A DNA stretch of 64,000 bases from Pogostemon cablin (Eukaryota; Streptophyta; Magnoliopsida; Lamiales; Lamiaceae): positions 3,038,001 through 3,102,000 of the forward strand of contig CM042986.1 of NCBI GenBank assembly GCA_023678885.1, written 5' to 3'. Both the position numbers and the translations under genes were made by a program. Of this stretch, positions 34,740 through 46,548 are shown piece by piece; position 1 is the stretch's first letter; every line of letters begins with the position of its first letter. The notes under the pieces are model-generated. The model saw only the letters and a program-made list of their open reading frames with translations, was not told where the DNA came from and searched no databases.

Positions 34740-35999
34740 ATGGAGTCTCTTCCAGTTGAGGTTGTTGGGAACATATTATCTCATCTTGGTGCCGCCCGGG
34801 ACTTGGTGATTGCTTCTGCAACTTGCCGGAAATGGCAAAAGGCGTGGAGGAATCATCTCCACACTCTTAGTTTTAATTCCGATGATTGGCCATTGTATCA
34901 TGAATTTTCCACTAGTAGACTTGAGATACTTATTACTTTGACTATATTCCAGACAAAAGGACTGCAATGCCTTTCAATAATAATGGATGATGTAGATGAA
35001 TTTTCTGCAGCCCCAGTTATAGCTTGGCTCATGTACACCAGGGAAACCCTGCGCCAACTTCATTATAATGTTAGGACCACACCTAATATTAACATGCTTG
35101 AGAAGTGTGGTCGGCAGAAGCTTGAAGTGTTGTCTTTGGCTCACAATACAATCACAGGAGTTGAACCTAGTTATCAGAAGTTTCCCTGCTTGAAATCTCT
35201 TTCATTGAGCCATGTCAGTATATCAGCTTTGGATCTGAGTCTTCTGCTTTCTAGCTGTCCAAAAATTGAAACCTTGACCTTAGTTAGTCTAGATATCGTC
35301 ATGTCAGACCCACAGGCGTCAATGGATTTGAGTAGCAACTCATTAAAGGATGTTTATGTTGAAGCAATCAGTTTGGATAAGTTTGTTCTGGAGGCGGATA
35401 GCTTAGAGAAGTTGCACATCAAAGATTGTACACTTGAATGTTTTGAGCTTGTTGGTAAGGGGATGTTGAGAATTCTAAAAATTGATGATGTTAGTGTCAT
35501 CCATCTTGATATTGATGAGTGTGGTGAAAACCTGGAGATTGTTGATGTGAGCAATTTTACAGTCATGTGGTCGAAGTTCCATCATATGATTTCACGATCA
35601 TCCAAACTAAAAAAACTCATGTTATGGAGTGTTTTATTTGACGATGAGGATGAGTTTTTCGATATAGAGACAATTTCCTCATGCTTTCCTTCATTGGTTC
35701 ATCTTTCCCTGAATTATGATTTAAGAGAGGCATCACTCCCATATGGCTTACAAGGTTCTTTTGTTTTGGAAAATGTGATTGTCTTGGAACTTGGGTGGAC
35801 AGTGATTAGTGACCAGTTTTCACTGTGGGTTTCAGGACTTCTGGAAAGGTGCCCTTGTCTAAAGAAGTTGGTCATCCATGGTGTTGTCTCTGAGACCAAA
35901 ACTCATGAAGAATGCCAGACATTGGCCAACTTCACTTCAGCTATTGTAAAACTCATGAGGAAGTATCTGCATGTGGACGTTCAGTTCGAATATGAATAG
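34740..35999 (+). CDS. F-box/LRR-repeat protein (At1g67190-like)
   Basis: Single coding exon, 419 aa from MESLPVEV; an in-frame ATG 15 nt upstream (34725) is less likely because relatives begin MEHLPVEV. The F-box covers about residues 1-40 (SLPVEVVGNILSHLGAARDL, TCRKWQKAWRNH). It is followed by leucine-rich repeats through most of the protein (LEVLSLAHNTITGVE, PCLKSLSLSHVSISALDLSL, LEKLHIKDCTLECFEL, LENVIVLELGWTVIS) and a conserved VQFEYE end. I recognise the orthologue of Arabidopsis At1g67190. F-box/LRR proteins are substrate receptors of SCF ubiquitin ligases; the target of this one is not known. The frame is intact and a 5' UTR intron is likely. Confidence 0.93.
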   Translation: MESLPVEVVGNILSHLGAARDLVIASATCRKWQKAWRNHLHTLSFNSDDWPLYHEFSTSRLEILITLTIFQTKGLQCLSIIMDDVDEFSAAPVIAWLMYTRETLRQLHYNVRTTPNINMLEKCGRQKLEVLSLAHNTITGVEPSYQKFPCLKSLSLSHVSISALDLSLLLSSCPKIETLTLVSLDIVMSDPQASMDLSSNSLKDVYVEAISLDKFVLEADSLEKLHIKDCTLECFELVGKGMLRILKIDDVSVIHLDIDECGENLEIVDVSNFTVMWSKFHHMISRSSKLKKLMLWSVLFDDEDEFFDIETISSCFPSLVHLSLNYDLREASLPYGLQGSFVLENVIVLELGWTVISDQFSLWVSGLLERCPCLKKLVIHGVVSETKTHEECQTLANFTSAIVKLMRKYLHVDVQFEYE

Positions 36000-37032
36000 A
36001 TATTTCACTGCATCGGGACTTGTTATTGGCGATGCATTACAGAAACATGTTGGCACCTCTCTGCAGCCGTGGTCTCCTTCCCAATAATTTGGACTTAAGC
36101 GCTGTTATGGTTTATTGATGTTCGTTCTGTACAAGTCAGGTTATGCTTGCTTTTCAAAATTGTGGTTGTTTATTATTTTCTCATTATAATTTTTAGAGGA
36201 AGAATGCTATGTTTCCACGGTCATGAAGAAGTTTCTCATACAATGCAATTTGCTACTTTCTATATTCTAAGTTTTACTACGGCCTCTATACATTCACACA
36301 CTCGCACATGCACTGATGCACATATATATACTGAAACTTGCTGAACTTAAGTATCGGTATTCAGGCACCTGGCTTTACCTTGAAGCATTATATTATATAT
36401 CAATCAACTCCATGTGCTTACAATTTTGAACTTAATAAGAAAAAATATAACAAGAGTATTCCCACCCCTTGAAGTGTAATTTTGTTTCATCATATATGGA
36501 AATTTTATTGTAGGCAGTAATATAAGAGATAGTTCTCTATCTGACTGGTATAAAATCAGTTTGAATTATTTATTAGAACAGATAACATAAACTCCAGTAT
36601 TGTAATTTGGAGTATATTAAAAACACAGTTTTTTTCCTTGAAATTCTTGTGGTATTTTATTAATATAAACTAATTTAACTTGACTTGAAGTTTTCTTCTG
36701 TTTCCAGTTATTAATTTCCATAAAAGTAATGCATTATTGTATGTGGTAAAAAGGATAAGGATCAATTTTTGGACCATCTAGAGATTGACATATTACTACT
36801 TCAACTCGGTTGATTGGCACACAAGTATGTGATGGTATCCTTGGCCACAATTTCCTTAGCAAATCAGATGAAAGTTCTAAGAAATTTTATGGTGCTAACA
36901 TGGTTCATATATGCTGTATGCTACGTATTTTTGACAGATCAAGAAATTGCAGATATAATGAAATATGCTTAATGAACATTCTCATCATCCCAGAAATACA
37001 ATGCTAGATGCAGCTTATCGAAGTTTACGGGC
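36000..37032. other. 3' UTR and spacer
   Basis: 3' UTR of the F-box/LRR gene followed by AT-rich DNA and the upstream region of the next F-box gene. No other feature seen. Confidence 0.6.
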
Positions 37033-37974
37033 ATGATGGGAAATAAAGGTATTGAAGCTATCCCTTGTGATCTGATCATTGAGATATTAACACGACTTCC
37101 TGCTTATGAGCTTAGCGAGTGTAGATGTGTTTGCAAACAATGGTACATATTGCTCACAAGTAATAAAGAATTTTCTGCACAGCACATGAAATACTCAAAA
37201 ACAAAACCTCTCTTACTCTTCCGTAAATATTCTTCAAACTTTTTCATGGAGGTGAAGAACAATAGAGTCTCAGTTGATCTCACAGCCATAAACATGGAGG
37301 GAACTGTAATTAACAAATTTAGGACAGTGATTGAAGGTCCTGTTCATACATTTGTTTCTTCTGGTGCTCTGTCTATTTTATGCTGCATGAATTCCCTTTA
37401 TGTTATTATTCCCAGCTCTAAAAAAGTCATCTCTGTGCCGTGTCCTTCTCGTGCTGATTCTTTCTACACTGTTGGAGTTGGCTACCTTGCTAGATCCAAC
37501 GAATATAAAATTATCCATTTGTTTAAAATCCCTGCTCTTGGAGATGGGAAAATGGCATCAGAGATTTTAACTTTAAAAGGTAGTGAGGGACTCTCAGGTG
37601 ATTCTTGGAGAGCCGTGGGACCTTGTCCCCGTATTGTATCTACAAGCGATTGCCTGTGTGTCGACGGCAGTATCTTCTGGGAGATACAAGATAAAGAAAT
37701 CATCTCCTTCGATTTAGAAAAAGAAGAATTCAAGGTACATTGCTATCCTATATATGATTCTGCCAAGTATACACTAGTGGGATTGACAGGGTTTCAAGGG
37801 ACTTTATCCTTAGTTGGATTATCTACAGAAACATCAACCATGGATATATGGTTAATGATGGACAGTGGCACATGGATGATGACATGTAGTGTTGGTCTCT
37901 TTTGTTTAGGTGCTGATATCATAATACCTTCAGATAACTACAATGGAGATATACTATTGATCACAAAACAGTAA
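37033..37974 (+). CDS. F-box protein with FBA-type associated domain, C-terminally truncated
   Basis: Intronless, 313 aa. The F-box is at about residues 8-48 (IPCDLIIEILTRLPAYELSE, RCVCKQWYILLTSNKEF). An F-box-associated beta-propeller-like domain follows: SILCCMNSLYVIIPSSKKVI, GVGYLARSNEYKIIHLF, FDLEKEEFKVHCYPIYDSAK, TSTMDIWLMMDSGTW. Such proteins act in SCF ubiquitin ligases. The neighbour at 39212 is a clear paralogue along the whole length but is 366 aa. Here TAA at 37972-37974 stands where the paralogue has Arg in EQRDLISYS. The same frame stays open for 46 more codons (to TGA 38113-38115) with recognisable similarity, such as DLIKYN and KPCSYFDCLY. So the gene is shortened by about 47 codons and may be a new pseudogene or a shortened but working protein. 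Confidence 0.8.
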   Translation: MMGNKGIEAIPCDLIIEILTRLPAYELSECRCVCKQWYILLTSNKEFSAQHMKYSKTKPLLLFRKYSSNFFMEVKNNRVSVDLTAINMEGTVINKFRTVIEGPVHTFVSSGALSILCCMNSLYVIIPSSKKVISVPCPSRADSFYTVGVGYLARSNEYKIIHLFKIPALGDGKMASEILTLKGSEGLSGDSWRAVGPCPRIVSTSDCLCVDGSIFWEIQDKEIISFDLEKEEFKVHCYPIYDSAKYTLVGLTGFQGTLSLVGLSTETSTMDIWLMMDSGTWMMTCSVGLFCLGADIIIPSDNYNGDILLITKQ

Positions 37975-38115
37975 GATCTCATAAAATATAACCTCACTAA
38001 CCAAACATCAACAAAAATAAGCCATTCTGGTTCTATCTGGCCACACCGGTATAAACCCTGTTCGTACTTCGACTGTCTATATTCTCTGGACAAGCCTATG
38101 CAGGCTTCCATTTGA

Positions 38116-39211
38116 TTATGATGTATGTATTAAAATATGTATATATGGTGTAAGATTTTCAAATTGTGTATACGCATGCTTATTACCGCTTCTTCCTAAT
38201 GTCATAAATTTCTAATGTGAATAAAAGTCTTTGATGTATCTTATGTTAGTACAAAAATATGTACAGCAGCCTGTGATGATGAAATTTATTCTCTTCTTTT
38301 TTTTTTTTCTTTTTTTTTTTTTATTATTGGGGAGAGTTATCTGCTGATGCAACTAGTAATAAGAAACAAAAATGGACATAAATTTTGGGAATATAAAGAA
38401 AAGGCACTTAGGCAATGGAAAACGATGTACAGATGTGACCTAATGAAAATTAATATATTCCAGGTATTGTTGCACGGTTTACAAATGGGGCCAGTTCTGA
38501 TTTCTTAATTAGATTTTGAAATCGAGAAATGGCATGAAAAATGGATTAGGTGATGAAGATCTGTTTTAGTTCTTGATTTGAAATTAACATTTATTGATTA
38601 ATGGCAAGAGATACATGGACAAATCCAAAAATTCATGTTACCAACATTGACCAAACAATGGTGAGTTATCTTTATTTATAGATGAATTACAATTTTAGTT
38701 CTTTATAGTGAAATACTTTTTCATTGCACCAATATTTAATTAGTGTTGTTATAGACATGGGATATAATGATGTTTTGAAAAACGAGATTGGGTGGTGATA
38801 TATTCAACAATAATTGAATGATTTAGAAAGTGAATCAAATAGTGTTGATCTGATTGTGTTTCACAAGGAACCATCTCAGCCATCTATAGTTGAAAAGTAT
38901 GTAATTAGCAATGACAAGTGGCTATTTCCATTACTCTCTACAAAGTTAATTTATACTCGTTTAGTATTATATATAGTCTATGAAAGTTGCTCTCTCTTTC
39001 TCAAGTCCCACCTAATATTGTTTATTACCACCATTATCTTACATTCAAACATTCAAAGTTTTGAAAGTCCACAAATGCTCATATCCAGGAACTTGTTACC
39101 TGACTATCATATAAAACAGGTGAGGGACTGAAACCTGCAGCATATCAGCTTTCAATGAATCAGATGATTGACGAGAGAGACTAAGAGGGAGCGAAGAAGC
39201 AGCGTTTTGAG
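38116..39211. other. Spacer between the two FBA F-box genes
   Basis: AT-rich, with T runs at 38298-38322. The last 60 bp are the purine-rich leader of the next gene. No gene seen. Confidence 0.6.
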
Positions 39212-40312
39212 ATGGTGGAAGTGAAAGGAATTGGCTATCTCCCACGTGATCTCCTCATCGAAATACTGTCGAGGCTTCCAGCTAAAGACCTCGGCAAATT
39301 AAGGTGCGTTTCTAAATCTTGGAACGAGTTGCTATCGCGCGATATGGAGTTTATTGCTAGTCATATTGAGTGGTCTAAGCAGAGGCCTCTGTTGTTAGTT
39401 AGAAGGTACATTTCTGATGGGAGTGGTGAAGTGAATAACAGTAAGATAACCATTGAATTGACCTCGATCGACATGCATGGAGACGTAACGGATCAGTTCA
39501 AGGAAGAGATCGATGGACCAGTCCACACATTCATTTCTTGTGGTCCATTGAGCATCATGTGCTGCATGTATTCTCTGTATGTATGCAATCCCACCACTCA
39601 CCAGCTCATTCGTGTACCCTATCATCCTCACTCTCGTCTCCACAACGTGGGGTTTGGGTACCTCCCCCGGTCGAACGAGTACAAAATAGTCCACATGTTC
39701 TGTGATTCTTCAGCTGGGAATGGCAAAATGGGGTGTGAAATTTTCTCTTTTAAAACCAGTGAAGGAGTGTCATCCGGTACTTGGAGGCGAATCGGGGATT
39801 GCCCGTGTACCGGATGGACGGATGAGTACCCAGTATGTGTCAACGGGACCATATACTGGGCACTCTCTTCTGGATGGAAAGACAAATCCTTACTCTCACT
39901 GGACTTGGAGACAGAGGAGTTCAGCAGCATTTCATACCCCCTCCATGAGTCCAAAAAGTACAGCTTCTCAGAGTACATTGGCTTCATGGGGGCTCTGTCT
40001 GTAGTCGCGTTTTCTGCGGATGACTCGACTATGGATATATGGATGCTGAAGGACAGAAGAAAACAGGGGTGGACAATGGAGTACAGCATCAATCTTTACC
40101 CTCTATGTCCAAAGTTTCTAATTCCATTGGATGATCACTCCGAGGAGATACTGCTTCATATGGAGCAGAGGGATCTCATATCTTACAGTTTCAAGAGTCG
40201 AACGTTGACCCAAATAGGCTATTACAGGGCTATGAAGACCTACAATAAGCCATGTTTCTACCATAGCAGCCTCATTCCAGTGATGCAATCTACTGGTAAG
40301 AATAGGATTTGA
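39212..40312 (+). CDS. F-box protein with FBA-type associated domain (full copy)
   Basis: Intronless, 366 aa, start MVEVKGIGYLPRDLLIEIL. F-box at about residues 9-50 (LPRDLLIEILSRLPAKDLGK, RCVSKSWNELLSRDMEF). The associated domain is recognisable by SIMCCMYSLYVCNPTTHQLI, GFGYLPRSNEYKIVHMF, WRRIGDCPC, VCVNGTIYWAL, LSLDLETEEFSSISYP, DSTMDIWMLKDRR and the C-terminal EQRDLISYSFKSRTLTQIGY. F-box proteins of this kind recruit substrates to SCF E3 ligases; the substrate is unknown. It is a tandem paralogue of the gene at 37033 and is noticeably more GC-rich, with CpG-containing codons. No lesions seen. Confidence 0.9.
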   Translation: MVEVKGIGYLPRDLLIEILSRLPAKDLGKLRCVSKSWNELLSRDMEFIASHIEWSKQRPLLLVRRYISDGSGEVNNSKITIELTSIDMHGDVTDQFKEEIDGPVHTFISCGPLSIMCCMYSLYVCNPTTHQLIRVPYHPHSRLHNVGFGYLPRSNEYKIVHMFCDSSAGNGKMGCEIFSFKTSEGVSSGTWRRIGDCPCTGWTDEYPVCVNGTIYWALSSGWKDKSLLSLDLETEEFSSISYPLHESKKYSFSEYIGFMGALSVVAFSADDSTMDIWMLKDRRKQGWTMEYSINLYPLCPKFLIPLDDHSEEILLHMEQRDLISYSFKSRTLTQIGYYRAMKTYNKPCFYHSSLIPVMQSTGKNRI

Positions 40313-41879
40313 ATAACTCGCGACAAAATCAAACTTTCTTTCTTTTTGATTTTCTCCTCCCGATAATCTCAACTTTTCGCGATATTATGTGCCTTGATGT
40401 AATGTATTATGATCATATGATCGGAAAGTTTGATTAAATTTCTTTATTTGGGATACATACGTCTTCTCATCTGAACCTTGTATTTTATTTTTCTAATATT
40501 TTTTTAATTATTTTTTTAATTTACAATTTCAAGATCATTCAATTTATTGCAATTCAAGTAGCCACACGAGATTTTTGACAAAATTCCTTGACTATTCCTA
40601 GGATCCATATTTTGAATGGGTCACACGACCCACGGCCAGTTCTAAGTAATCAAACATTCATAATATTCTTGTTATATTAATAAAAGGGAAGAAAAAAGAA
40701 AAAAGAAAGGGAACTTTAAATACCTAATTTGATAAGAGACTTCAATTTATTCACGACTTAAAAAGATAAACTTGAATTGGGATCCAAAAGATAAGCATCA
40801 TATGGTTTGAAAGATAACTTATCAATAAATAACTCATTAAATTTAAGTTCATGTTTATCATCTTATAATTCTTAAGTAAATAAAATATATGTGATTATGA
40901 TTTATGTATAAATATATAATTAAAATAAATTAAATTTTTTCACATTTCACGTTCATTATAAAATTGATGAAAATAAAGAAAGAAAAAATAATTGTAGATA
41001 TTATGAAAAATGAATTACAAGATGTCAACAAAAGTCTTACCTATATATTTTATTTTTCAAAATTTCAAGAATTTGAAATTTCTCCCATCTTTACTAAACT
41101 TAGTTATTTAGATGAAAAATAAGTGCAATTAAGGAAAATAAAATTCAATGTCGTTTGTGAATTATTAGAGCTAGAGCTAGTTAAATATGAGAAGCTTGGC
41201 TATGTCAAATAGTGTAACGTCATATGTGAAGAATTTTTTATTTAAATATATTTAATTTGTTGAATATTATATATAGTATATGTATGTAATATATCATGCT
41301 CCATGCATTTATTTACTCAGTCGGCCAAGCAACAAATCATATGACTAATCTTGTATTTTGTCCTCAAGAAAGCAACATTTCTAGAAGACATTTTTTATTT
41401 GGATTTGAGTTAAAATCAATGATCAATATATTTATTTATTTTTAATAAACTAGAATATGTGTCATTTTCAGAAGAGGAAAAAACCAGCAATAATTCTCAA
41501 CATTTTTCTTGGAAATATATACTCCATATTAGGTTATTTCTTGTGGTCCATTGAGTATCTAATACAGATTTATTGTTGGCAAAAGTTCCTGTGGCCCCGG
41601 GAATACGGAAGGATACTCTGGGGACGGGATACTCTGTGTCCCCACGTGAACATAATTTTTTCTCTTTATATTCTATTTAAACCTATGTATTGCTAGGGGT
41701 TTAAATTGCAAAGAGACATGAAAATTGCAAAGACGCATAGAATGTGCTCCGTAAGCTCTGATGCACAGAGCCCCACACTTTATTGTTAGCCATGAATTCT
41801 ATTTTATGATGGGCATTATTATATTATTTTGATGAAATGTGACAAAATTGAATTTTATTATGTATATGATAAATATTGG

Positions 41880-41948
<69 letters not shown>

Positions 41949-43294
41949 TTGGGCACCAAACGCAAATTTTAGGATAGTACGGAGGGAATAATTTGTCATT
42001 AATGAATATAATAAATTATAATTTGTTATGTAGAAGTGTGATGGTTCTTTTATAATTGATCCGATCCCACTTGAAATTAGTGATATTAAAAAAAAAAAAA
42101 AAATTATAGTGTGTGCAGTAATACAATTTTTGGACCACCAAATATTTCCAAATAAATATTATCTTACCGGCTTACCCCGTGCGTGGATGTAACTTTCAAA
42201 TAATTTCGCTTTCAAAAAAATAAAATTCAAATAATTAATTTCGTGCAAGAAATAGTGGCACGCCATCAACAAAGTAAATGCCTTTTCGTAAATGGGACTA
42301 ATTACTCTTAATATCCACTTTTCAAATAATTTCTTTTTCACAGCATTTATCACCACAAATTAAATAATTTTGCCATACGAGTTTCGTCACTCAAAGATTT
42401 GGCCGGAGAATTTTTCAAGTTTTGAGGTTTATTTTTATTTATTAAAATCGTTAATATTCTAATTTATTAACATTCAAGTTGATAGAAATTGACGCATTAC
42501 ACATAATCGTTAATAATCTTGTGGAGATGTTAATTTGTAGTGGTTCACTAAAATTGAGCGTATTAAAATTTTGTGTTAGCTAACTTGATCATTTGGTTCT
42601 TCAATTTAGTAAATGACCCAAGTTCGATTATTATTAAAAATGAATTAAGAGAATTTTAAAATGATTTGAAGAAATTTTGAAATATTTGAGCGCTCTTGGT
42701 GAATTTAAAAAAAAAAAACTTTTTGAGAAAAAGATTAATGGTTATAATAATAATTATTATTATTATATAAAAACTGTAGTTAAATAACAGCTCATTGCAT
42801 TAAGAATCACGTCAAATTGTATGGCATGCAATAATTTACCTTAGCCAACAAAAAAACAAAAATTTGGAATCATAATTTCTAATCGCATTTCCACCGATAT
42901 ACCATAAAAAGTCAAGAAAATAATAATTAGCAATAATAATCCTTCCATGCTTTATCACATTCACTTTGCTCAATGGAATATTTTGCATAACATATCATCA
43001 ATATGTCATGTCTTCGGATAAATGACACCTAAAAAATAGGGATCTATACTTTGAAAAGAAAGCATGCATTTTCGTTGAATAAATGACACATAGAAAAAAG
43101 AGAATTTATGCTTTGAAAAGAAAGCATGAATCCTAAAGATAATTGTTGAATTTTTTTCAACATTCCGTGTAAATCATATAACAATTGTCACATAAAATAA
43201 TACACTCAAGTATCGCAGGAAATTCGGAGTGCTCAATCCCACAGCTTGCCTTCTTACACCCACCTAAAGTGAGATCAATGTCCCAACCCCACCA
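40313..43294. other. AT-rich intergenic DNA
   Basis: No supported gene. It contains an (ATT)n tract (about 41880-41947), a half-MITE end GTACGGAGGGAATA near 41979, and a 14-bp class of repeated GCTTTGAAAAGAAAGCATG segments near 43050-43130. Nothing else is recognised. Confidence 0.55.
41880..41947. repeat. (ATT)n microsatellite
   Basis: About 22 consecutive ATT units. Confidence 0.95.
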
Positions 43295-43297
43295 CCC

Positions 43298-43395
43298 AGA
43301 GAGAGAGAGAGAGAGAGAGAGAGTGGAGAGAGAGTTATGAAGCAAGAGCAGCTGCTTAAGTGATTTGCTTTTCCATCAGAAATACCTCTATAAAT
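43298..43395 (+). promoter_or_regulatory. (GA)n tract and TATA box of the germin-like gene
   Basis: A GA repeat at 43298-43322 followed by TATAAATC at 43389-43396, about 50 bp before the ATG at 43446. GA repeats are known binding sites for plant BBR/BPC factors; their use here is inferred. Confidence 0.5.
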
Positions 43396-43445
43396 CATTC
43401 CAATATCTCTCATTCAGACACACAAGAAACAACATAGAAGAAAAC

Positions 43446-44102
43446 ATGAACAAGTTATTTGGTATTTCGTTGCTTCTTTTCTGTCTGTTTAATACAGACA
43501 CATTTGCTTCAGACCCTGACCCGGTTCAAGATTTTTGCATACCAAACACAAGAACATCATCACCCCACTTGAGCTTAGAACCATGCAAGAATCCTAGGTT
43601 AGTCAGCCCAGATGATTTCGTGTATACAGGTCTGAAATCACCTGGGAATTTCTCTGATACCGGCCTCTCAGCCATATCAGTGAATCAGGCCAAGTTCCCA
43701 GGGCTCAACACACTCGGGATGGCGTTCGTACGTGCTGATCTCAAGCCTGGTGGGATCAACCCTCCACATTTTCACCCCAGAGCCACAGAGACAGTTTATG
43801 TGCTGCAAGGGAAAGTTTACTCGGGTTTTGTGGATTCAACTAATCGGGTTTATGCTAAAGTTATCGAGCAGGGAGATGTGATGGTTTTTCCTAGAGGATT
43901 AGTGCATTTCCAGATGAATGTTGGGAAATCTACTGCTACAGTTTTTGGGTGTTTTAACAGCCAAAACCCTGGAATGCAGAAAATACCGAATGCTATATTC
44001 GGGTCGGGAATTAATGATGAGCTTCTAGAAAAGGCTTTTGGATTGAGTCTGAGGCAGATTACCATGATGAGGAGGAGATTCTTGCCTAAGAGAGTTAGTT
44101 AA
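43446..44102 (+). CDS. Germin-like protein (cupin)
   Basis: Intronless, 218 aa from MNKLFGISLLLF; a longer frame starting at 43365 overlaps the TATA box and is rejected. Signal peptide about residues 1-22, two cysteines at 31 and 47 for the germin disulfide, and a possible N-glycosylation site NFS at 68-70. Cupin motif 1 PGGINPPHFHPRATE gives metal ligands His108, His110 and Glu115; motif 2 GDVMVFPRGLVHFQMNVG gives His154. Germin-like proteins are secreted, hexameric, manganese-binding cell-wall proteins with superoxide dismutase, oxalate oxidase or other activities. The SDPDPVQDFCI start and the basic MMRRRFLPKR end are like the germin-like 9 group, but I am not certain of the subfamily. The frame is intact. 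Confidence 0.93.
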   Translation: MNKLFGISLLLFCLFNTDTFASDPDPVQDFCIPNTRTSSPHLSLEPCKNPRLVSPDDFVYTGLKSPGNFSDTGLSAISVNQAKFPGLNTLGMAFVRADLKPGGINPPHFHPRATETVYVLQGKVYSGFVDSTNRVYAKVIEQGDVMVFPRGLVHFQMNVGKSTATVFGCFNSQNPGMQKIPNAIFGSGINDELLEKAFGLSLRQITMMRRRFLPKRVS

Positions 44103-44430
44103 ATGGTGATTTTTTTATTTAATTTTTTTCTCATGGTGTTTCTGCTTCAATTTTTGTACCAGATTTACTCTTTATGTCTTTCCATTCTTACATTGTATAC
44201 CTTTTTGTCTATCAAGATTCAAGAACTTAAGCATAGTGAGAAACAGTATAAATGCACCTTTTTGCAAGCCTGAATAATGAAGATTCCTTTATTACTAATT
44301 CAATAAGGAAAAATACAGGTTCAATAATCGACGTCTAAATAGACACAACAGAAATTTTAAACCACATTGATGAGCAAAATAAGTTTAGAAACATGAACCT
44401 GGTATGAGAAGCCTACGAAGTGCTTCTCTC
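44103..44430. other. Convergent 3' flanks
   Basis: 3' UTR of the germin-like gene and of the minus-strand hydrolase gene. Nothing else seen. Confidence 0.7.
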
Positions 44431-46548
44431 TCAGGATACAAGTTCTTGTATGATTCTATCCCCCATTCCATCAGCATATGGAAACATGTGACCAGCACCT
44501 GGTAACTCATGGTAGTGGATCCATGGCAGCCGTTGGACAATATAACGCTGCAGTGTAACAGGGACAATGCCATCATTGTCTCCCTGCCACAAATGGACCG
44601 AACCTTCACTTTCCGAGAATGGATTTTGAAGATCAGTAGGATCAAATTCCCAGGCCCCGAAGCCAACATTCATATCGCAGTGAAGGGACTCATAATCGCC
44701 TTGTTGTCTTATGATTTCCTGGTAATGTAAAAGAAATAAATTTTAAAATAAGATGTGAAGATATTATACTTAGAAACTAATGAACAAATGATTGATGGTC
44801 ACAGAGACTTGTCTTCAATCTCAACCATGAATAAGGAGTAAATGGTTTCATTTTTCTGTAAATCTTCTTCTTTGTTCAACATCTAAACAATTTAAATTTA
44901 AAAAGTTTCTCACTAAAAGGAAAATTATTTCACCTGAGACTCATTCCTTAAATGAATTATCTTTGGAAGTAATTCTTGGTCTGGATAAAATATTTTTGGG
45001 CAGTGCCCAATAACACATGAAGCTGGGAATAATTTTTGGGTGTTCCACCAGTAAGTAAGCCACGGCGTATAGTGAGCAACACGAACAGCCCATTGGTCTT
45101 GTACCGGTTGCAGTTCATATGCTTGTTGGGACAAGTTTGAAGGAAAACCAGCCCACCAATAATTCACAACTGGTGTTAATAAAGCAGCTCCTGCCAATCT
45201 GTTCAACATTTTAGTAAAGGCTACTTTCAGCTGATGAAAAATGCAATTTTAATTTTATGAGCAGTGATGGTATAGATTACATATTAATCTAATAGATAAA
45301 AACCTGTGAGGAATATATTTGAGGCAGCTCCAAACAACCTGTCCACCCATGGAAAACCCAACAACATAAAACTTGGGTCCTAGTTCTAATTGATCAGCAA
45401 GTTCCTCTATGTCCAAAGCTAAGCTCTTAACCGTTCGGCCAGGGTGAGGATCACTCTCTCCATAACCAGGTCTATCAAATGAAACGATGTAAATTCCCTT
45501 ACTTTCAACTGTATCCTGCAAATAAGTTTTTAAATGGAAAAGTAAATCAGTTTGACAATACATAATTCAATTGGTCCACAGAAAGCCGTTATGGAATATA
45601 AGAGGAAGCATCATTACCTTAGAGAGGGTTGAAGTAATTGCAGAAACATCACGCTTGCAGGAATTAAACCCATGAACAAACACTATTTTGTGCTTTGCTA
45701 TATCCTTCGGGACACCATATTCTTCATAAGCCAAGTGTCTCCCATCCTTGAGCTGTATTCTCAATGATGTGATTGGAGGACCATTTTTGGAGCCACATAT
45801 CTTTGGAGGAGGAGGCCTTGTTGCCTGATAAGCCCAAGCAAGAAAACCCACCAAACCAACAAACAGTATTTTCTTGAACAACCCTAAAACATTTGAACAC
45901 AATAAGTATTAATTAAAACTGGTCCAATGGAGTGCGTGGCACAGTCTATATCAAGCAATAATAACTAGCTAATTCATGGCAATACTTTGTATTTCACTTA
46001 TTCCATATTGCAAATGTAAACTTCAAACAAATATGTGGGTGATTTAAGATGGTTTTGCCATCAGTAAAGCTTCAAAGTTCTCAAAAGTCAACCATTGTAC
46101 CAAAACAAGATTACTAAATGCAGATAACATAACCTCAATTCAAAACTGCACACTAAAATAGCAACTTTGACTCTCCACCATATCTTTATCTCATAGCAAA
46201 TCCCCTAAAACACCACCAATTCAAATAAGGCAAATAATCCATTTCCAGCCCAACATTAGACCAGCTTCAATCAATCCATTACACTCCACAACACATAGAT
46301 AGACACCCAGATTCTTAGATCAAGGCTACAACCTAAAACAGCATCCAAGAACATGTCCATTCACACAACACCACCACGCCATTGATCAAGAAACGAGAAA
46401 TCCCAACTTACAAATAGATTAAAAACAAGAAAAAGACAGAATTTTGACAAGGCCCACCAGATAATTTTGAAGAGTGAACTGGCTTTGGTTTACGAGTGTG
46501 TGCCCTCGCAGAAGCTGCCGAAATCTTCCGAGTTGTTCCAGCCGCCAT
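44431..46548 (-). CDS. Alpha/beta hydrolase fold protein, five exons
   Basis: Minus-strand exons 46458-46548, 45618-45883, 45304-45515, 44934-45198 and 44431-44718 (TGA) have matching phases and make 373 aa. The N-terminus MAAGTTRKISAASARAHTRK is basic, followed by a single hydrophobic segment (KKILFVGLVGFLAWAYQ), so it is probably membrane-anchored. Fold landmarks are FVHGFNSCKRD (oxyanion region), FDRPGYGESDPHPGRT, nucleophile elbow GFSMGG with Ser174, acid Asp327 in LWQGDNDG, and His355 in GAGHMFP. The catalytic triad is therefore complete. Plant relatives form a family of unassigned hydrolases with a conserved NYWWxGFPxN segment; the substrate is unknown. A decayed tandem copy lies 3 kb away at 49549-50796. 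The exon 1 donor (GTGGGC) is weak but phase-consistent. Confidence 0.88.

Noticed and set aside
40118..40372. Minus-strand frame opposite the 39212 F-box gene
   Set aside because: Shadow frame; the plus-strand F-box protein explains the conservation.
41881..41946. CRISPR-like regular repeats
   Set aside because: Simple microsatellite; no repeat-spacer structure, and this is a eukaryotic nuclear region.
41799..41999. Minus-strand frame with a long Asn run
   Set aside because: Translation of the ATT microsatellite, not a protein gene.
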